From the NCBI RefSeq assembly GCF_025822765.1, contig NZ_JACKUK010000014.1, forward strand, positions 62,001-126,000: a stretch of 64,000 bases of DNA, given 5' to 3'. Positions 1-11,469 of the stretch are shown here, in pieces. The first letter of the stretch is position 1. Each line of letters starts with the position of its first letter. The DNA is from Mycobacterium barrassiae. GTDB taxonomy: Bacteria > Actinomycetota > Actinomycetes > Mycobacteriales > Mycobacteriaceae. The notes below the pieces were generated by a model. The model was given only the letters and a program-made list of their open reading frames with translations, did no database searches and was not told the DNA's origin. The position numbers and the translations under genes are program-made.

Positions 1-129
1 TTCGACCCGGAACCCGTTGGCCAGACCGGTCAGAACGAGGGTCATCGCGAAGATGATGGCGGTGGACAGGATCGCGATGACGAATCGCCGTCGTCGCCAC
101 TGCATGTCGCGCAGCGCGGCCATCAGCAT
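1..129 (-). CDS. ABC transporter permease, N-terminal fragment
   Basis: Partial gene running off the left edge; only about 43 N-terminal residues are inside the window. The visible part starts with two possible ATG codons (129 and 123), then a short basic segment (RDMQWRRRRF) and a long hydrophobic helix, VIAILSTAIIFAMTLVLTGL. This is the typical start of FtsX/MacB-like permeases in mycobacteria, in which a cytoplasmic N-terminus precedes the first membrane helix and a large extracytoplasmic domain. The substrate cannot be judged. The rest of the gene and any partner ATPase lie outside the window. Confidence 0.5.
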   Translation of the reverse strand, partial: MLMAALRDMQWRRRRFVIAILSTAIIFAMTLVLTGLANGFRVE

Positions 130-203
130 GGCGGCGACGTTACCGACGCCGACACGTTCGCGGGACAGGTTTGGCTTGGATGTGACCTTCTACGCCGTGA
201 CTT

Positions 204-767
204 CTACGCTGTGACCCTGCCGACGACCTCGACCAACGCATTACAGAATGCGGGCAGATCATCGGGCTTACGGCTGGAAACCAATGTGTTTGGGCCGCGC
301 GAGCATTCGACGACTTCGTTGTCGACCCAATTCGCACCGGCATTGACGAGGTCGGTCTTGACGCTGGGCCACGAGGTCATCGTCCGCCCGCGCACCACGT
401 CGGCCTCCACCAGCGTCCAAGGCCCGTGGCAGATGACCGCGACGGGTTTGCCCGTGTCGAAGAAGCTCTTGGCGAAGGCGACAGCGTCGGCGTTCGTGCG
501 CAGAAAGTCCGGATTGGCAACGCCGCCCGGGAGCACCAACGCCGCGTAATCCGATGCGGAAACGGCGTTGGCGGCCTTGTCGGCCTCAAACGTGTCGGCG
601 GGAGTGAGGTGGTTGAACGCCTGAACCTTGCCGACTTCCGTCGACACGAGTTCGGGTGTGCCGCCCGCGTCCTGTACGGCCTTCCACGGTTCGGTCAGCT
701 CGACCTGTTCGACGCCCTCGGTGGCCACCAAAAACGCTATTTTCTTGCCACTCAGTGAACTTGCCAT
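204..767 (-). CDS. PfpI/DJ-1 family protein (type 1 glutamine amidotransferase-like)
   Basis: A 187-residue single-domain protein of the DJ-1/PfpI superfamily, the usual length for the family. The nucleophile elbow is VICHGPW, giving Cys113 and His114, and an acidic residue near position 18 (GVEQVEL) fits the residue that polarises the cysteine. Family members act as proteases, deglycases, chaperones or glyoxalase III; the sequence alone does not choose between these. The start is ATG at 767 with GGAGG ten bases upstream. A SigF-type promoter precedes it, so a general stress role is likely. Transcribed alone, away from the small gene at 954. Confidence 0.85.
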   Translation of the reverse strand: MASSLSGKKIAFLVATEGVEQVELTEPWKAVQDAGGTPELVSTEVGKVQAFNHLTPADTFEADKAANAVSASDYAALVLPGGVANPDFLRTNADAVAFAKSFFDTGKPVAVICHGPWTLVEADVVRGRTMTSWPSVKTDLVNAGANWVDNEVVECSRGPNTLVSSRKPDDLPAFCNALVEVVGRVTA

Positions 768-806
768 TGATTATCGTCCTCCGAAATTGTTGCCTTCCTC
801 ACGCGC

Positions 807-832
807 ATACCCGGCGTAGTGAGCAGCAAACC
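807..832 (-). promoter_or_regulatory. SigF-type promoter of the PfpI gene
   Basis: On the minus strand GGTTT (832-828) is followed after exactly 15 bases by GGGTAT (812-807). This matches the mycobacterial SigF consensus (GTTT, 15-17 bases, GGGTA). Transcription would begin near 798-800 and leave a leader of about 32 nt holding the GGAGG ribosome site. Motif match only. Confidence 0.6.
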
Positions 833-953
833 GGGGACCCTACGTCGGTACACTCGTACCAGAGTCAGCCACCGTGGCCTGACGTTTGTTATCGCCGTAT
901 CGCGCTTTCACCGACGAGCTGCGCGTGTGAGCACGAAACGAAGGACGACGAGC

Positions 954-1115
954 ATGACTGCATTGCAGGACTGGCTCAGCGAGCGCCCCGTGAATCCGCT
1001 GAATCCGCGAAATCTCAAGGCGTTGATTCGCGACGCCTTGCGGGGCGGTCCCAGCGACGAGCCTGAAATCCGTACCGAACCCACCCTGATGGGGCGGGGC
1101 CGAGAGCGCTGCTGA
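954..1115 (+). CDS. small hypothetical protein
   Basis: A 53-residue open frame beginning MTALQDWLSERPVNPLNP and ending in a basic, Gly/Arg-rich tail. The ATG at 954 has AAGGACG upstream; an in-frame GTG at 927 would add nine residues. No signal peptide, membrane helix or known domain is visible. Third codon positions are mostly G or C, which favours real coding. It lies alone between the divergent PfpI gene and the end of the p55 gene. The upstream space (768-953) holds the SigF-type promoter of the PfpI gene and a perfect GGTAC-ACTC-GTACC inverted repeat at 847-860. Function unknown. Confidence 0.5.
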   Translation: MTALQDWLSERPVNPLNPRNLKALIRDALRGGPSDEPEIRTEPTLMGRGRERC

Positions 1116-1124
1116 GCTCCGGTG

Positions 1125-2846
1125 TCAGTCTGGGCGGTGGTGGCCGCGCGGCTGCTCCAGCCGGGCCGTCTCGTCGGCGGCCTGACCCGATATCGCCTGG
1201 GTAGGCGCCTCGAAGGCCCGTGTCGGGTTGTCGTCGGCGGGTGAGCCGACGGCTGCCCGGTGCGGGGTGGCGTCCACCGCTTCGGTCATCGGCTCATCGG
1301 CGTGCTCATGGCGGCCGCTGATCAGCAGCGCGAGCAGCGCACCGATCACGCACACAACCGCCGTGATCTTGAAGATTTCTCCGTACTGCATCACGTAGGC
1401 CTCGACGGAGGCCTGCGCGAGCCGCGTGGTCTCGGCAGCAAATCGGCCAGCGGGGGTGTCGGCGTTGGCGGGCGGCAGCGCCGCCAGGCGTTCCTGCAGG
1501 TACTGGTTGAACTTGTAGAGTCCCCACGCCGAGAGTGCCGCGAGACCGATCAGCATGCCGATCATGCGCGCGACCACGACCGCAGCGGACGCGATGCCGT
1601 GCTGAGCGGCAGGCACCACCCGCAGGGTCGCCGACGTCAATGGGCCGATGACCAGGCCAAGACCCAGGCCGGCGATCACAAGGTCGGTATCCAGCATGGG
1701 CAACGTGATGAATCCGAGGTCGTGATGGGAGGACAGCACATCGGCACGCCACCCCGCGACCAGGTAGTAGCCGCCGGCAGCGATCAGCAGTCCCGCACAC
1801 GCGACGATCCGGTCGCCGACCTTGGTGGCGATCCAACCGCCAAGCAGGGCACCGATCGGGAGCGCGACCAGGAAGCGCAGGAGGAGGAAGGCGGCCTGGT
1901 TCTGGTCCTGGTTGAGTACGCCCTGGCCGAACAGCTCGACGTTCACCAGGGTCACCATCAGCGCCGCGCCCGCGACCAGGGAGGCACCCAGGGCGGCGAG
2001 GAACGGCCGGAAGTGCACGCCTGCGGGTTCGATCAGCCGGGTCCGGGCGAACCGCTCCCACACGAAGAACGCCACAGCCGCGACCACCGCGCCGATGATC
2101 AACGGCGGACCGTAGCTGGGCAGCACCTGTTTGCCGTCGGGCGCCGGGTTGTAGAGACCCCAGGTCGCCAGGCCGAGGGTGACCGCGAGCAGCAGCCCGC
2201 CGATGACATCGACCTTCTCCGGATGGTCGGTCTTCTGGCGCGACGGCAGGCTGAAGTGGATCATCACCATCGCGATCAGGGCGAGCGGCACATTGACCCA
2301 GAACACCGACTGCCAGTGGTGGAAAAGCCAGACCAGGCTGATGCCGTAGATGGGACCGAGCACGCTGCCCAGTTCCTGGGCCGCACCCACACCGCCGAGC
2401 ACGGCCGCACGGTTGCGGGCGGTCCACAGGTCGGCGGCGAGGGCCAGCGTGACCGGTAGCAGCGCGCCGCTGGCGATGCCCTGAATCAACCGGCCGATTA
2501 CGAGGATGTCCAGATCCGTCGACATGGCCGTGACCACGGAACCGACGGCGAAACCGGCGAGGCTGGCCTGTAGCAACAGCTTTCGGCCGAACCGGTCCGA
2601 TGCCCGGCCGAGCAGCGGCATCGCCGCGATGTAGCCGAGCAGATACACGGTGACGATCGGTGTGACCCGCTGGATCTGATTGATGCCGATGCCGACGTCG
2701 ACCATGATGTCGCGGATGATCGTGACCACGACGTAGGTGTCGAGGGCACCGAGCAACACCGCGAGGCTGCCCGCGCTTATCGCGATGCGCCTGCCGGCCG
2801 TCGCCGACGCCGTGCCTTCGAGCGAGGCTTCGGGCGAGGCGGCCAT
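1125..2846 (-). CDS. p55: MFS efflux/lipid transporter P55
   Basis: A 573-residue major facilitator protein of the DHA2 (14-helix) type, orthologous by sequence and context to M. tuberculosis Rv1410c. It works with LprG to move triacylglycerides and lipoglycans to the outer envelope and affects drug susceptibility. Helix 1 carries [13 protein letters not shown] and motif A is [13 protein letters not shown] near residue 81. The C-terminal 60 residues are hydrophilic. The start ATG at 2846 shares one base with the lprG stop codon (TGATG), so translation is coupled. The two genes form the conserved lprG-p55 operon. Confidence 0.93.
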   Translation of the reverse strand: MAASPEASLEGTASATAGRRIAISAGSLAVLLGALDTYVVVTIIRDIMVDVGIGINQIQRVTPIVTVYLLGYIAAMPLLGRASDRFGRKLLLQASLAGFAVGSVVTAMSTDLDILVIGRLIQGIASGALLPVTLALAADLWTARNRAAVLGGVGAAQELGSVLGPIYGISLVWLFHHWQSVFWVNVPLALIAMVMIHFSLPSRQKTDHPEKVDVIGGLLLAVTLGLATWGLYNPAPDGKQVLPSYGPPLIIGAVVAAVAFFVWERFARTRLIEPAGVHFRPFLAALGASLVAGAALMVTLVNVELFGQGVLNQDQNQAAFLLLRFLVALPIGALLGGWIATKVGDRIVACAGLLIAAGGYYLVAGWRADVLSSHHDLGFITLPMLDTDLVIAGLGLGLVIGPLTSATLRVVPAAQHGIASAAVVVARMIGMLIGLAALSAWGLYKFNQYLQERLAALPPANADTPAGRFAAETTRLAQASVEAYVMQYGEIFKITAVVCVIGALLALLISGRHEHADEPMTEAVDATPHRAAVGSPADDNPTRAFEAPTQAISGQAADETARLEQPRGHHRPD

Positions 2847-3538
2847 CAGACGGCCGGCTTGGTGACCGTCACAGGCTTACCCCAGTCCGACAACGTCATC
2901 GTGAGGCTGGTGTCCTTGCTCGGATCCAACTTGGCCTGCACCAGTTCGTGGTTGCCTTCCTCGGCGATCCACGCGGTGCCCGGCACCGGGCCGGTGGCCC
3001 CGACCTGCGGCACGATCTTGTCGACGGCGTCCTTGCTGACGGTTCCCGTCACGCGGACGGTCTTGACGCCGTTGATGGTCTCGCGGCCCTCGGCCTTGGC
3101 ATCGGAGAAGTTGGACAGCACGTTGGCCAGACCCTTGTCGGGCGACAGGAGCACCGAGGCGTCGTAGATGTCGGCGGCCGGGCCGAAATCCTGGAAGGTG
3201 CCCGCGGTGATCGCGCCGTACAGGATGCCGTCGACGACGACGAAGTTCACGCCCTGCAACTTCTGGCCGAGGAACAGGATGTCGGCCTTGCCCTGCGCGG
3301 CGACCGCGGGCGTGGTCGTCAGATCGCCCTCGAGGGTTTCGATCGGGAACGAGGCGATCTGGCCCTGCACCGTCAGCAGGAGATGCACGCTCGATTGGGC
3401 TCTGGTGGTCTCGGCGGACTGCTTGAGCAGTGTCGCGGCGTCGGGCAGGTTCTTGTTGTCCTCGGAGCCGGAGCACCCTGCGAGGAGAGCGGCGGCGGTG
3501 ACGAGGGCGGCGAAGATCGCCAGGAGGCGGGTCTGCAT
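2846..3538 (-). CDS. lprG: lipoprotein LprG
   Basis: A 230-residue lipoprotein that carries triacylated lipids and lipoarabinomannan across the periplasm. The chosen start is ATG at 3538 because it gives a clean signal peptide, [19 protein letters not shown], ending in the lipobox LAGC with acylated Cys22; the frame is open 30 codons further but that would bury the signal peptide. The mature part matches the LppX_LprAFG fold (alternating strands, one disulfide-free domain). First gene of the lprG-p55 operon, with a possible leaderless promoter directly before it. Confidence 0.93.
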   Translation of the reverse strand: MQTRLLAIFAALVTAAALLAGCSGSEDNKNLPDAATLLKQSAETTRAQSSVHLLLTVQGQIASFPIETLEGDLTTTPAVAAQGKADILFLGQKLQGVNFVVVDGILYGAITAGTFQDFGPAADIYDASVLLSPDKGLANVLSNFSDAKAEGRETINGVKTVRVTGTVSKDAVDKIVPQVGATGPVPGTAWIAEEGNHELVQAKLDPSKDTSLTMTLSDWGKPVTVTKPAV

Positions 3539-3544
3539 GACTGC

Positions 3545-3550
3545 ATCGTA
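3545..3550 (-). promoter_or_regulatory. -10 element of lprG-p55, leaderless layout
   Basis: On the minus strand TACGAT lies six bases before the lprG ATG. A TANNNT box at this distance puts the transcription start on the start codon, the standard leaderless layout in mycobacteria. No strong -35 box is seen. Confidence 0.45.
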
Positions 3551-3601
3551 GAGGGTCGGCTCACCTGGACGGGGTCGCCGGGCGCGGGTAGAAGTGGAAA
3601 T

Positions 3602-4093
3602 ATGGCTGCTGAGCTGGACTTTCGTCATGTCTCCGCGGAGGACGGTGACGGCGCTGCGCTACTGGCCGCGATGGTCGAGGAGATGCGCGAGCTTTACTGG
3701 GACATCGGCGACGGCCTGGATCTCACGTCGCCGGACATGCCCGCGGCGGGTCCCGCGGAGCTCAGCCCGCCGGGTGGCGCGTATCTGGTCGGGTACCGCG
3801 ACGGTCGACCGGTCTGCGGCGGCGGCATCAAACGGCTTTCCGACGACGCATGCGAGATCAAGCGGATGTACGTCGTCCCCGCCGCGCGCGGCCAAGGCCT
3901 CGCGAAGGCGCTGCTGCACGCGCTCGAGGACGCGGCGCAGCACATCGGCTATGCCGTCGTCCGGCTCGACACCGGACCGCGGCAGCCACACGCCCGGGAC
4001 CTCTATCTGGCCCACGGCTATCGGGAGATCGGCAACTTCAACGGCAATCCGGTGGCGACGTTCTTCGGCGAGAAGCGACTGTCCGGGGATTAG
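3602..4093 (+). CDS. GNAT family N-acetyltransferase
   Basis: A 163-residue GCN5-related acetyltransferase. The acetyl-CoA binding signature is visible as the strand MYVVPAARGQGLAKALL (about residues 90-106), matching the family Q/RxxGxG/A loop; the C-terminal DLYLAHGYREIGNF is the usual motif B region. The acceptor is unknown. The start is ATG at 3602; the frame stays open far upstream, but that part is antisense to lprG. Its stop codon overlaps the probable -10 box of ribC. Divergent from lprG. Confidence 0.85.
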   Translation: MAAELDFRHVSAEDGDGAALLAAMVEEMRELYWDIGDGLDLTSPDMPAAGPAELSPPGGAYLVGYRDGRPVCGGGIKRLSDDACEIKRMYVVPAARGQGLAKALLHALEDAAQHIGYAVVRLDTGPRQPHARDLYLAHGYREIGNFNGNPVATFFGEKRLSGD

Positions 4094-4096
4094 TCT
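4091..4096 (+). promoter_or_regulatory. -10 element of ribC, leaderless layout
   Basis: TAGTCT, six bases before the ribC GTG, fits a leaderless TANNNT promoter. It overlaps the TAG stop codon of the acetyltransferase gene. Confidence 0.45.
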
Positions 4097-4102
4097 GGCG
4101 GC

Positions 4103-4723
4103 GTGTTCACCGGAATCGTCGAAGAAATGGGCGAAGTCGTCGGCAAGGAAGACCTCGGCGATTTCGCCCGGTTTGCCATCCGGGGACCCGTCGTCACCTC
4201 GGACGCCGGTCACGGCGACTCGATCGCAGTGAACGGCGTTTGCCTCACCGTGGTCGAAGTGCGCCCCGACGGTGCCTTCACCGCCGACGTCATGGGCGAA
4301 ACGCTGAACCGAACCAGCCTGCGCCGTGTCGGGGTGGGCAGCCGCGTCAATCTGGAGCGCGCCGCTGCCGTGAACAGCCGGCTGGGTGGTCACATCGTGC
4401 AGGGCCATGTCGACGGCACCGGCCACGTGATCGCGCGTACCCCGGCCGAGCACTGGGAGGTGGTGCGGATCGCGCTACCGATGGCGCTTAGCCGGTATGT
4501 GGTCGAGAAGGGCTCGATCACGGTCGACGGGGTGTCGCTGACGGTCTCCGCGGTGGGGCACGACTGGTTCGAGATCTCCCTGATTCCGACGACGCTCCAG
4601 TTGACGACGCTTGGTCAGGCCGAGGTCGGCAGCCCCGTCAACCTCGAGGTCGACATCATCGCGAAGTATGTCGAACGGCTGCTGGATGCCAAGGACGGCA
4701 CCATCGACGCCATGGGTGATTGA
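4103..4723 (+). CDS. ribC: riboflavin synthase, alpha chain
   Basis: A 206-residue riboflavin synthase (called ribC in mycobacteria, ribE elsewhere). It dismutates two 6,7-dimethyl-8-ribityllumazine molecules to riboflavin and a pyrimidine. Two lumazine-binding half domains are evident: [12 protein letters not shown] at the start and [15 protein letters not shown] at about residues 93-107, each with the expected internal repeat. Starts at GTG 4103. Followed by ribBA and ribH in the same direction, so lumazine synthase and its substrates are made from the same cluster. Length is normal for the family. Confidence 0.96.
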   Translation: MFTGIVEEMGEVVGKEDLGDFARFAIRGPVVTSDAGHGDSIAVNGVCLTVVEVRPDGAFTADVMGETLNRTSLRRVGVGSRVNLERAAAVNSRLGGHIVQGHVDGTGHVIARTPAEHWEVVRIALPMALSRYVVEKGSITVDGVSLTVSAVGHDWFEISLIPTTLQLTTLGQAEVGSPVNLEVDIIAKYVERLLDAKDGTIDAMGD

Positions 4724-4776
4724 CGGCCGAAGTCCCAGGTCAGGGGAGCGGCAATAAGACTTGGGCTCTGGTGGTT

Positions 4777-4782
4777 CATACT
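4777..4782 (+). promoter_or_regulatory. possible internal -10 element of ribBA
   Basis: CATACT lies six bases before GTG 4789. It supports that codon as the ribBA start and suggests an internal leaderless promoter. It deviates from TANNNT only at its first base. Confidence 0.3.
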
Positions 4783-4788
4783 GATGTG

Positions 4789-7025
<2,237 letters not shown>

Positions 7026-7039
<14 letters not shown>

Positions 7040-7496
7040 GCGTCATCGCGACTTCGTTTTCGGGGCCAAGGGTTTCGACCGTCGGCGACGCGGCGAACCC
7101 CAGACTGCGGTACACGGCACGTGCCGCGGCATTGTCGGAGGCCACCCGGAGCGTGATGGTGCGCGCCCGCTGTTCGCGTGCCCAGTCCACCGCGGCGGCA
7201 ACCAATTGGCGCGCCAGGCCGCGTCCGCGTGCGGCGGGGTCCAGCCACAGCGAGTAGAGGTAGACCGAGTCCGGGTTCTCTTGCTGCGCGGCGATCAGTC
7301 CGACAGGACGGTCGCCGACCAGTGCCGCGAACTGCGCGTGGTCCCGGAGCCGGCGTCGCCACTGCGCAGCAGTGAACGTGACCTCCTTCCGGTACTGGGG
7401 ATCCTTCTCGCCCAGCGAGTCAACCAGGGCGCGCAACCGAATCACAGCGAAGGCCCGCCAATCCGATTCGGTCAGGCGGGTGATGCGTACGGTCAC
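7026..7496 (-). CDS. GNAT family N-acetyltransferase
   Basis: A 156-residue acetyltransferase. The CoA loop is SLWLDPAARGRGLARQLV (about residues 80-97) and the later AARAVYRSLGFAASP is the standard motif-B helix and strand. The acceptor is unknown. The GTG start at 7496 overlaps the stop of the gamma-glutamyltranspeptidase gene (GTGA), so both are made from one transcript; a role in modifying or detoxifying a peptide or amino acid released by that enzyme is possible but only inferred. Confidence 0.85.
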
Positions 7497-9433
7497 CTGG
7501 TGTCGCCCATCACCAGCCCCTCGCGGCGAGGGTCGGCGCCACCGATCAGGCCCGTATCGGTGCGGATGATCGCGGACAGGCCGCTCGACTGGTCCGCCAG
7601 ATCGACTTGATGTCCCAGCTCCCGCAGACCGGTGACGAGTGGGTCGTGGTCTCCGTTGTCGGAGGTGTCGATGATGGGATGCTCACCGCCGATGTTGGTC
7701 TTGGGTGTGTTCGCCGCCCCGAAGTCGACCGAGGACACGGCCTGTTGGGGATCGAGCCCCCAATCCAGCATGGAGACAATCGTTTTGACGACGAACTGGA
7801 TGATGACCGATCCGCCCGGCGAACCGAGCACCGAATAGAGCCTGCCGCCGCTCCCGACGGGGCCGTCGAAGATCAGCGTCGGTGCCATCGAGCTGCGCGG
7901 CCGCTTGCCGGGCTGGATCCGGTTGGCAATCGGAGCACCGTCGGGCCCTACCGGTTCGACTGAGAAGTCGGTGAGCTGATTGTTCAGGATGAACCCGTCG
8001 ACCATGTGAAACGAGCCGAATGCCGACTCGACCGTGGTGGTCAGCGACGCTGCGTTGCCGTACGAGTCGATGATGCTCACTTGACTCGTACCGTGCTCGG
8101 GGGTCGGTGGCGCCGGGCTGGTCGGTGGGCCGAATTCACCCGGCTTCGCCGTCCCCATCGAGCGTGTTTCGGAGATCAGCCGCGCGCGCCCCGCGAGATA
8201 GTCGCTGTTGATCAACGAATTCGGCGAGCCACCGGGTAGCGGCACGAAATCGGTGTCGGCCACGTACTTGTCGCGGTCGGCATAGGCCAGCCGCTCGGCC
8301 TCGGAAATCAGGTGGACACCCATCACCGACGGTCTGCCGCCGTTGAGGTCGACGTCACCGGGGCCGTGCTCGGCCATGGCGAACTGCTCCAATATGCCCA
8401 GCGTCGCGGCGACGGCGATACCGCCCGACGACGGCGGTGGCATGCCGCAGACCTGTCTACCGCGGTACGGGGAACAGAGCGGGTCGCGTTTCTTGACGGC
8501 GTAGCCGGCCAGGTCCTCCGTGGTCATCAGGCTGGGCGTCCGGCCGCCGGACGTGTCGGCCGCCGCGTCGACGACGGCCTCGGCGATCGCGCCGGTGTAG
8601 AACGACTGTGGATCAGATGCGATGGCGCCCAACGTCTTTGCGTAGGCGGGGTTGGTCAGCCGAGTCCCTTCGGTTTTGGGGTTGCCGTCGGGATCGAGGA
8701 AGTATTCGCCTGCCTGGGGATCTGCCTTCAGCTCCGGTGCGGCATCGGCGATGGCTGCCGCCAGCCGCGGGCTGATGTCGAAGCCGTCGTCGGCGAGGGT
8801 GACGGCCGGGGTGAACAGGTCGCGCCAGCCGGTCTTGCCCTGCTCGGCGTGGACATCGGCCATGAGGCGGACGATGCCGGGCACGCCGATGGAACGTCCC
8901 GATGCGCGGGCGTCGGGCTTGGGCTCGGCGCGATCGGTGTCGGAGACCCAGCGCAGGTAGTTCTCGGTCGCCGCGGCGGGTGCGACCTCGCGCCCGTCGT
9001 ACGCCTCTACGGAACCCGCCGCCGCGTCGTAGTACAGCAGGAACCCGCCGCCGCCGATGCCGGAGGACTGGGGCTCGACGAGGCCGAGCACCAACTGCGC
9101 GGTCACCAGCGCGTCGGCGGCGGTGCCGCCCTCGCGAAGCGCCTCGCATGCGGCCTGGGTGGCCAGCGGGTTGGCGGTGGCGACCGAATAGCTGCTGGTG
9201 CGCACGGTGGTCATGTCCGTGCGATAGCCGACTGCGATCTCGGGGTTGGTGGAGATGTCCTGGGAGCCCGTGGTGGGGGCCGTCGACGTCTTGAGGACCG
9301 GGGTTCCGTTGGCCACGATCGCACACGGTGTGGCAGCGCTCGGCTGGGAGCCGTCTTCGGCGGCGCATCCGGCCAGCACCAGCGCAACCCCTGTCAGCGG
9401 CGCCATCACTTTACTGAGCGATGAGATCCGCAT
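7493..9433 (-). CDS. ggt: gamma-glutamyltranspeptidase, lipoprotein
   Basis: A 646-residue gamma-glutamyltransferase that cleaves glutathione-type gamma-glutamyl bonds outside the membrane. The N-terminus is a lipoprotein signal (VALVLAGC, acylated Cys23 from ATG 9433; GTG 9436 is an alternative). The autoprocessing site is PEHGTSQVSIID, where the threonine becomes the N-terminal nucleophile of the small subunit; GSPGGSVI further on matches the oxyanion region. It resembles M. tuberculosis Rv2394 (GgtB) but lies in a different place, so its insertion here, between the rib cluster and uvrC, is lineage-specific. Coupled to a downstream acetyltransferase. Confidence 0.92.
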   Translation of the reverse strand: MRISSLSKVMAPLTGVALVLAGCAAEDGSQPSAATPCAIVANGTPVLKTSTAPTTGSQDISTNPEIAVGYRTDMTTVRTSSYSVATANPLATQAACEALREGGTAADALVTAQLVLGLVEPQSSGIGGGGFLLYYDAAAGSVEAYDGREVAPAAATENYLRWVSDTDRAEPKPDARASGRSIGVPGIVRLMADVHAEQGKTGWRDLFTPAVTLADDGFDISPRLAAAIADAAPELKADPQAGEYFLDPDGNPKTEGTRLTNPAYAKTLGAIASDPQSFYTGAIAEAVVDAAADTSGGRTPSLMTTEDLAGYAVKKRDPLCSPYRGRQVCGMPPPSSGGIAVAATLGILEQFAMAEHGPGDVDLNGGRPSVMGVHLISEAERLAYADRDKYVADTDFVPLPGGSPNSLINSDYLAGRARLISETRSMGTAKPGEFGPPTSPAPPTPEHGTSQVSIIDSYGNAASLTTTVESAFGSFHMVDGFILNNQLTDFSVEPVGPDGAPIANRIQPGKRPRSSMAPTLIFDGPVGSGGRLYSVLGSPGGSVIIQFVVKTIVSMLDWGLDPQQAVSSVDFGAANTPKTNIGGEHPIIDTSDNGDHDPLVTGLRELGHQVDLADQSSGLSAIIRTDTGLIGGADPRREGLVMGDTR

Positions 9434-9473
9434 CACCCGACGGTAGTTGATCTGACCCGTCTGAGGTCGGCAG

Positions 9474-9479
9474 TAACCT
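9474..9479 (+). promoter_or_regulatory. -10 element of uvrC, leaderless layout
   Basis: TAACCT seven bases before GTG 9487 fits a leaderless promoter for the uvrC-rapZ-cuvA-whiA operon. A CTGACC 16 bases upstream could serve as a weak -35. Confidence 0.45.
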
Positions 9480-9486
9480 GGAATCC

Positions 9487-11469
9487 GTGCCCGATCCAGC
9501 GACGTACCGACCTGCCCCAGGGTCGATTCCCGTGGAACCGGGTGTCTACCGATTCCGGGATCCGCACGGCCGGGTGATCTACGTCGGCAAGGCCAAGAGC
9601 CTGCGCAGCCGACTGAACTCCTACTTCGCCGACCTCTCCGGGCTGGCGCCGCGCACCCGTCAGATGGTGACGACGGCGGCAGGCGTCGAGTGGACGGTGG
9701 TCAACACCGAAGTCGAGGCGCTTCAGCTCGAGTACAACTGGATCAAGGAATTCGATCCGCGATTCAACGTGCGGTACCGCGACGACAAGTCGTATCCGGT
9801 GCTGGCGGTGACGTTGAACGAGGAGTACCCGCGGCTGATGGTCTACCGGGGTGCGCGTCGTAAGGGAGTCCGGTACTTCGGGCCGTACTCCCACGCGTGG
9901 GCCATCCGCGAGACGCTGGACCTCCTCACCCGGGTGTTCCCGGCGCGTACCTGCTCTGCGGGAGTCTTCAAGCGGCACAGTCAAATCGACCGGCCGTGCC
10001 TGCTGGGGTACATCGACAAGTGTTCGGCACCGTGCGTCGGGCGGGTGACCGCCGAGGAGCATCGGCGGATCGTCGAAGACTTCTGCGACTTCCTGGCCGG
10101 CAAGACCGACCGCCTGGTCCGTGACATGGAGCACCAGATGAACCAGGCGGCAGAGCTGCTCGACTTCGAGCGGGCAGCCCGGTTGCGGGACAACATCTCT
10201 GCGATGAAACGGGCCATGGAGAAGCAGGCCGTGGTGTTCGGTGACGGCACCGACGCTGACGTGGTCGCCTTCGCCGACGACGCGCTGGAGGCGGCCGTGC
10301 AGGTGTTCCACGTGCGTGGTGGCCGGGTGCGTGGCCAGCGGGGGTGGATCGTCGAAAAGTCAGGGGAGCCAGGCGACTCGGGCCAGGAGCGCCTCGTCGA
10401 GCAGTTCCTGACGCAGTTCTACGGCGATCAGGCCGAACTCGACGGCGCGGCCGACGTGTCGTTGACTCCGGTGCCGCGACAGGTGCTGGTGCCGTGCCTG
10501 CCCGACAACGCCGAGGAGTTGGAGACGTGGTTGTCCCAACTGCGCGGGTCACGGGTGTCGGTGCGGGTGCCGCAGCGCGGCGACAAGCGCGCGCTCGCCG
10601 AGACCGTGCGGCGCAATGCGCAGGATGCGCTGGCCCAACACAAACTCAAGCGCGCGGGCGACTTCACCGCGAGAAGCGCTGCACTGCAGAACATTCAGGA
10701 GTCGCTGGGGCTCGCCGAAGCACCGTTGCGCATCGAATGTGTCGACATCAGCCATGTGCAGGGCACCGATGTGGTGGCGTCGCTGGTGGTCTTCGAGGAC
10801 GGCCTGCCGCGAAAGTCGGACTACCGTCACTATGCGATCAGGAGCGCCGCGGGCGAGGGTCGTTCCGACGACGTGGCGTCCATCGCCGAGGTCACCCGAC
10901 GGCGCTTCTACCGGCACCTGCACGACATGCAACACCCGACCGAGCTTGCGCCGGAGGGTAAATCGCGCAAATTCGCCTATCCGCCCAACCTGTACGTGGT
11001 CGACGGCGGCGCCCCGCAGGTCAATGCCGCGCAGGCGGTGCTCGACGACCTGGGCATCGACGATGTCGCCGTCATCGGGCTGGCCAAACGGCTGGAAGAG
11101 GTGTGGGTGCCCGCCGAGCCCGACCCGCTGATCATGCCGCGCAACAGCGAGGGCCTGTATCTGCTGCAACGGGTGCGCGACGAAGCCCACCGGTTCGCGA
11201 TCACCTACCACCGCAGCAAGCGGTCCAAGCGGATGACGGCGTCGGCGCTGGATTCGATCCGTGGGCTTGGCGAGCATCGCCGCAAGGCGCTGGTGACACA
11301 CTTCGGATCGGTGGCGCGCCTGAAAGAGGCCAGCGTCGAGGAGATCACCGCGGTACCCGGCATCGGGGTCGCGACCGCCAAGGCCGTCCTGGAGGCATTG
11401 GGAGTCCCGCCCGATTCGTCTCCGTCCGCAACGGGTATCGGCGATGATCAGAGCAGAGCATCCGGATGA
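9487..11469 (+). CDS. uvrC: excinuclease ABC subunit C
   Basis: A 660-residue UvrC that makes both incisions in nucleotide excision repair after UvrA/UvrB damage loading. The GIY-YIG nuclease comes first ([19 protein letters not shown], about residues 19-37), then the Cys-rich/UVR segment ([19 protein letters not shown] near 225), the RNase H-like 5' nuclease ([14 protein letters not shown]), and a C-terminal helix-hairpin-helix pair ([12 protein letters not shown] and [12 protein letters not shown]). Complete. The stop overlaps the rapZ start (ATGA). Confidence 0.97.
   Translation: MPDPATYRPAPGSIPVEPGVYRFRDPHGRVIYVGKAKSLRSRLNSYFADLSGLAPRTRQMVTTAAGVEWTVVNTEVEALQLEYNWIKEFDPRFNVRYRDDKSYPVLAVTLNEEYPRLMVYRGARRKGVRYFGPYSHAWAIRETLDLLTRVFPARTCSAGVFKRHSQIDRPCLLGYIDKCSAPCVGRVTAEEHRRIVEDFCDFLAGKTDRLVRDMEHQMNQAAELLDFERAARLRDNISAMKRAMEKQAVVFGDGTDADVVAFADDALEAAVQVFHVRGGRVRGQRGWIVEKSGEPGDSGQERLVEQFLTQFYGDQAELDGAADVSLTPVPRQVLVPCLPDNAEELETWLSQLRGSRVSVRVPQRGDKRALAETVRRNAQDALAQHKLKRAGDFTARSAALQNIQESLGLAEAPLRIECVDISHVQGTDVVASLVVFEDGLPRKSDYRHYAIRSAAGEGRSDDVASIAEVTRRRFYRHLHDMQHPTELAPEGKSRKFAYPPNLYVVDGGAPQVNAAQAVLDDLGIDDVAVIGLAKRLEEVWVPAEPDPLIMPRNSEGLYLLQRVRDEAHRFAITYHRSKRSKRMTASALDSIRGLGEHRRKALVTHFGSVARLKEASVEEITAVPGIGVATAKAVLEALGVPPDSSPSATGIGDDQSRASG

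Noticed and set aside
1260-2459. Long open frame on the strand opposite p55
   Set aside because: Highly charged, repetitive composition typical of antisense frames in GC-rich coding DNA; p55 is a clear membrane protein with all family motifs.
3541-3628. 30-residue N-terminal extension of LprG
   Set aside because: Would place a basic polar segment before the lipoprotein signal peptide; ATG 3538 gives a proper signal and lipobox.
4724-4788. FMN riboswitch between ribC and ribBA
   Set aside because: The 65 bases lack the conserved RFN-element segments; the region only holds a weak -10 for ribBA.
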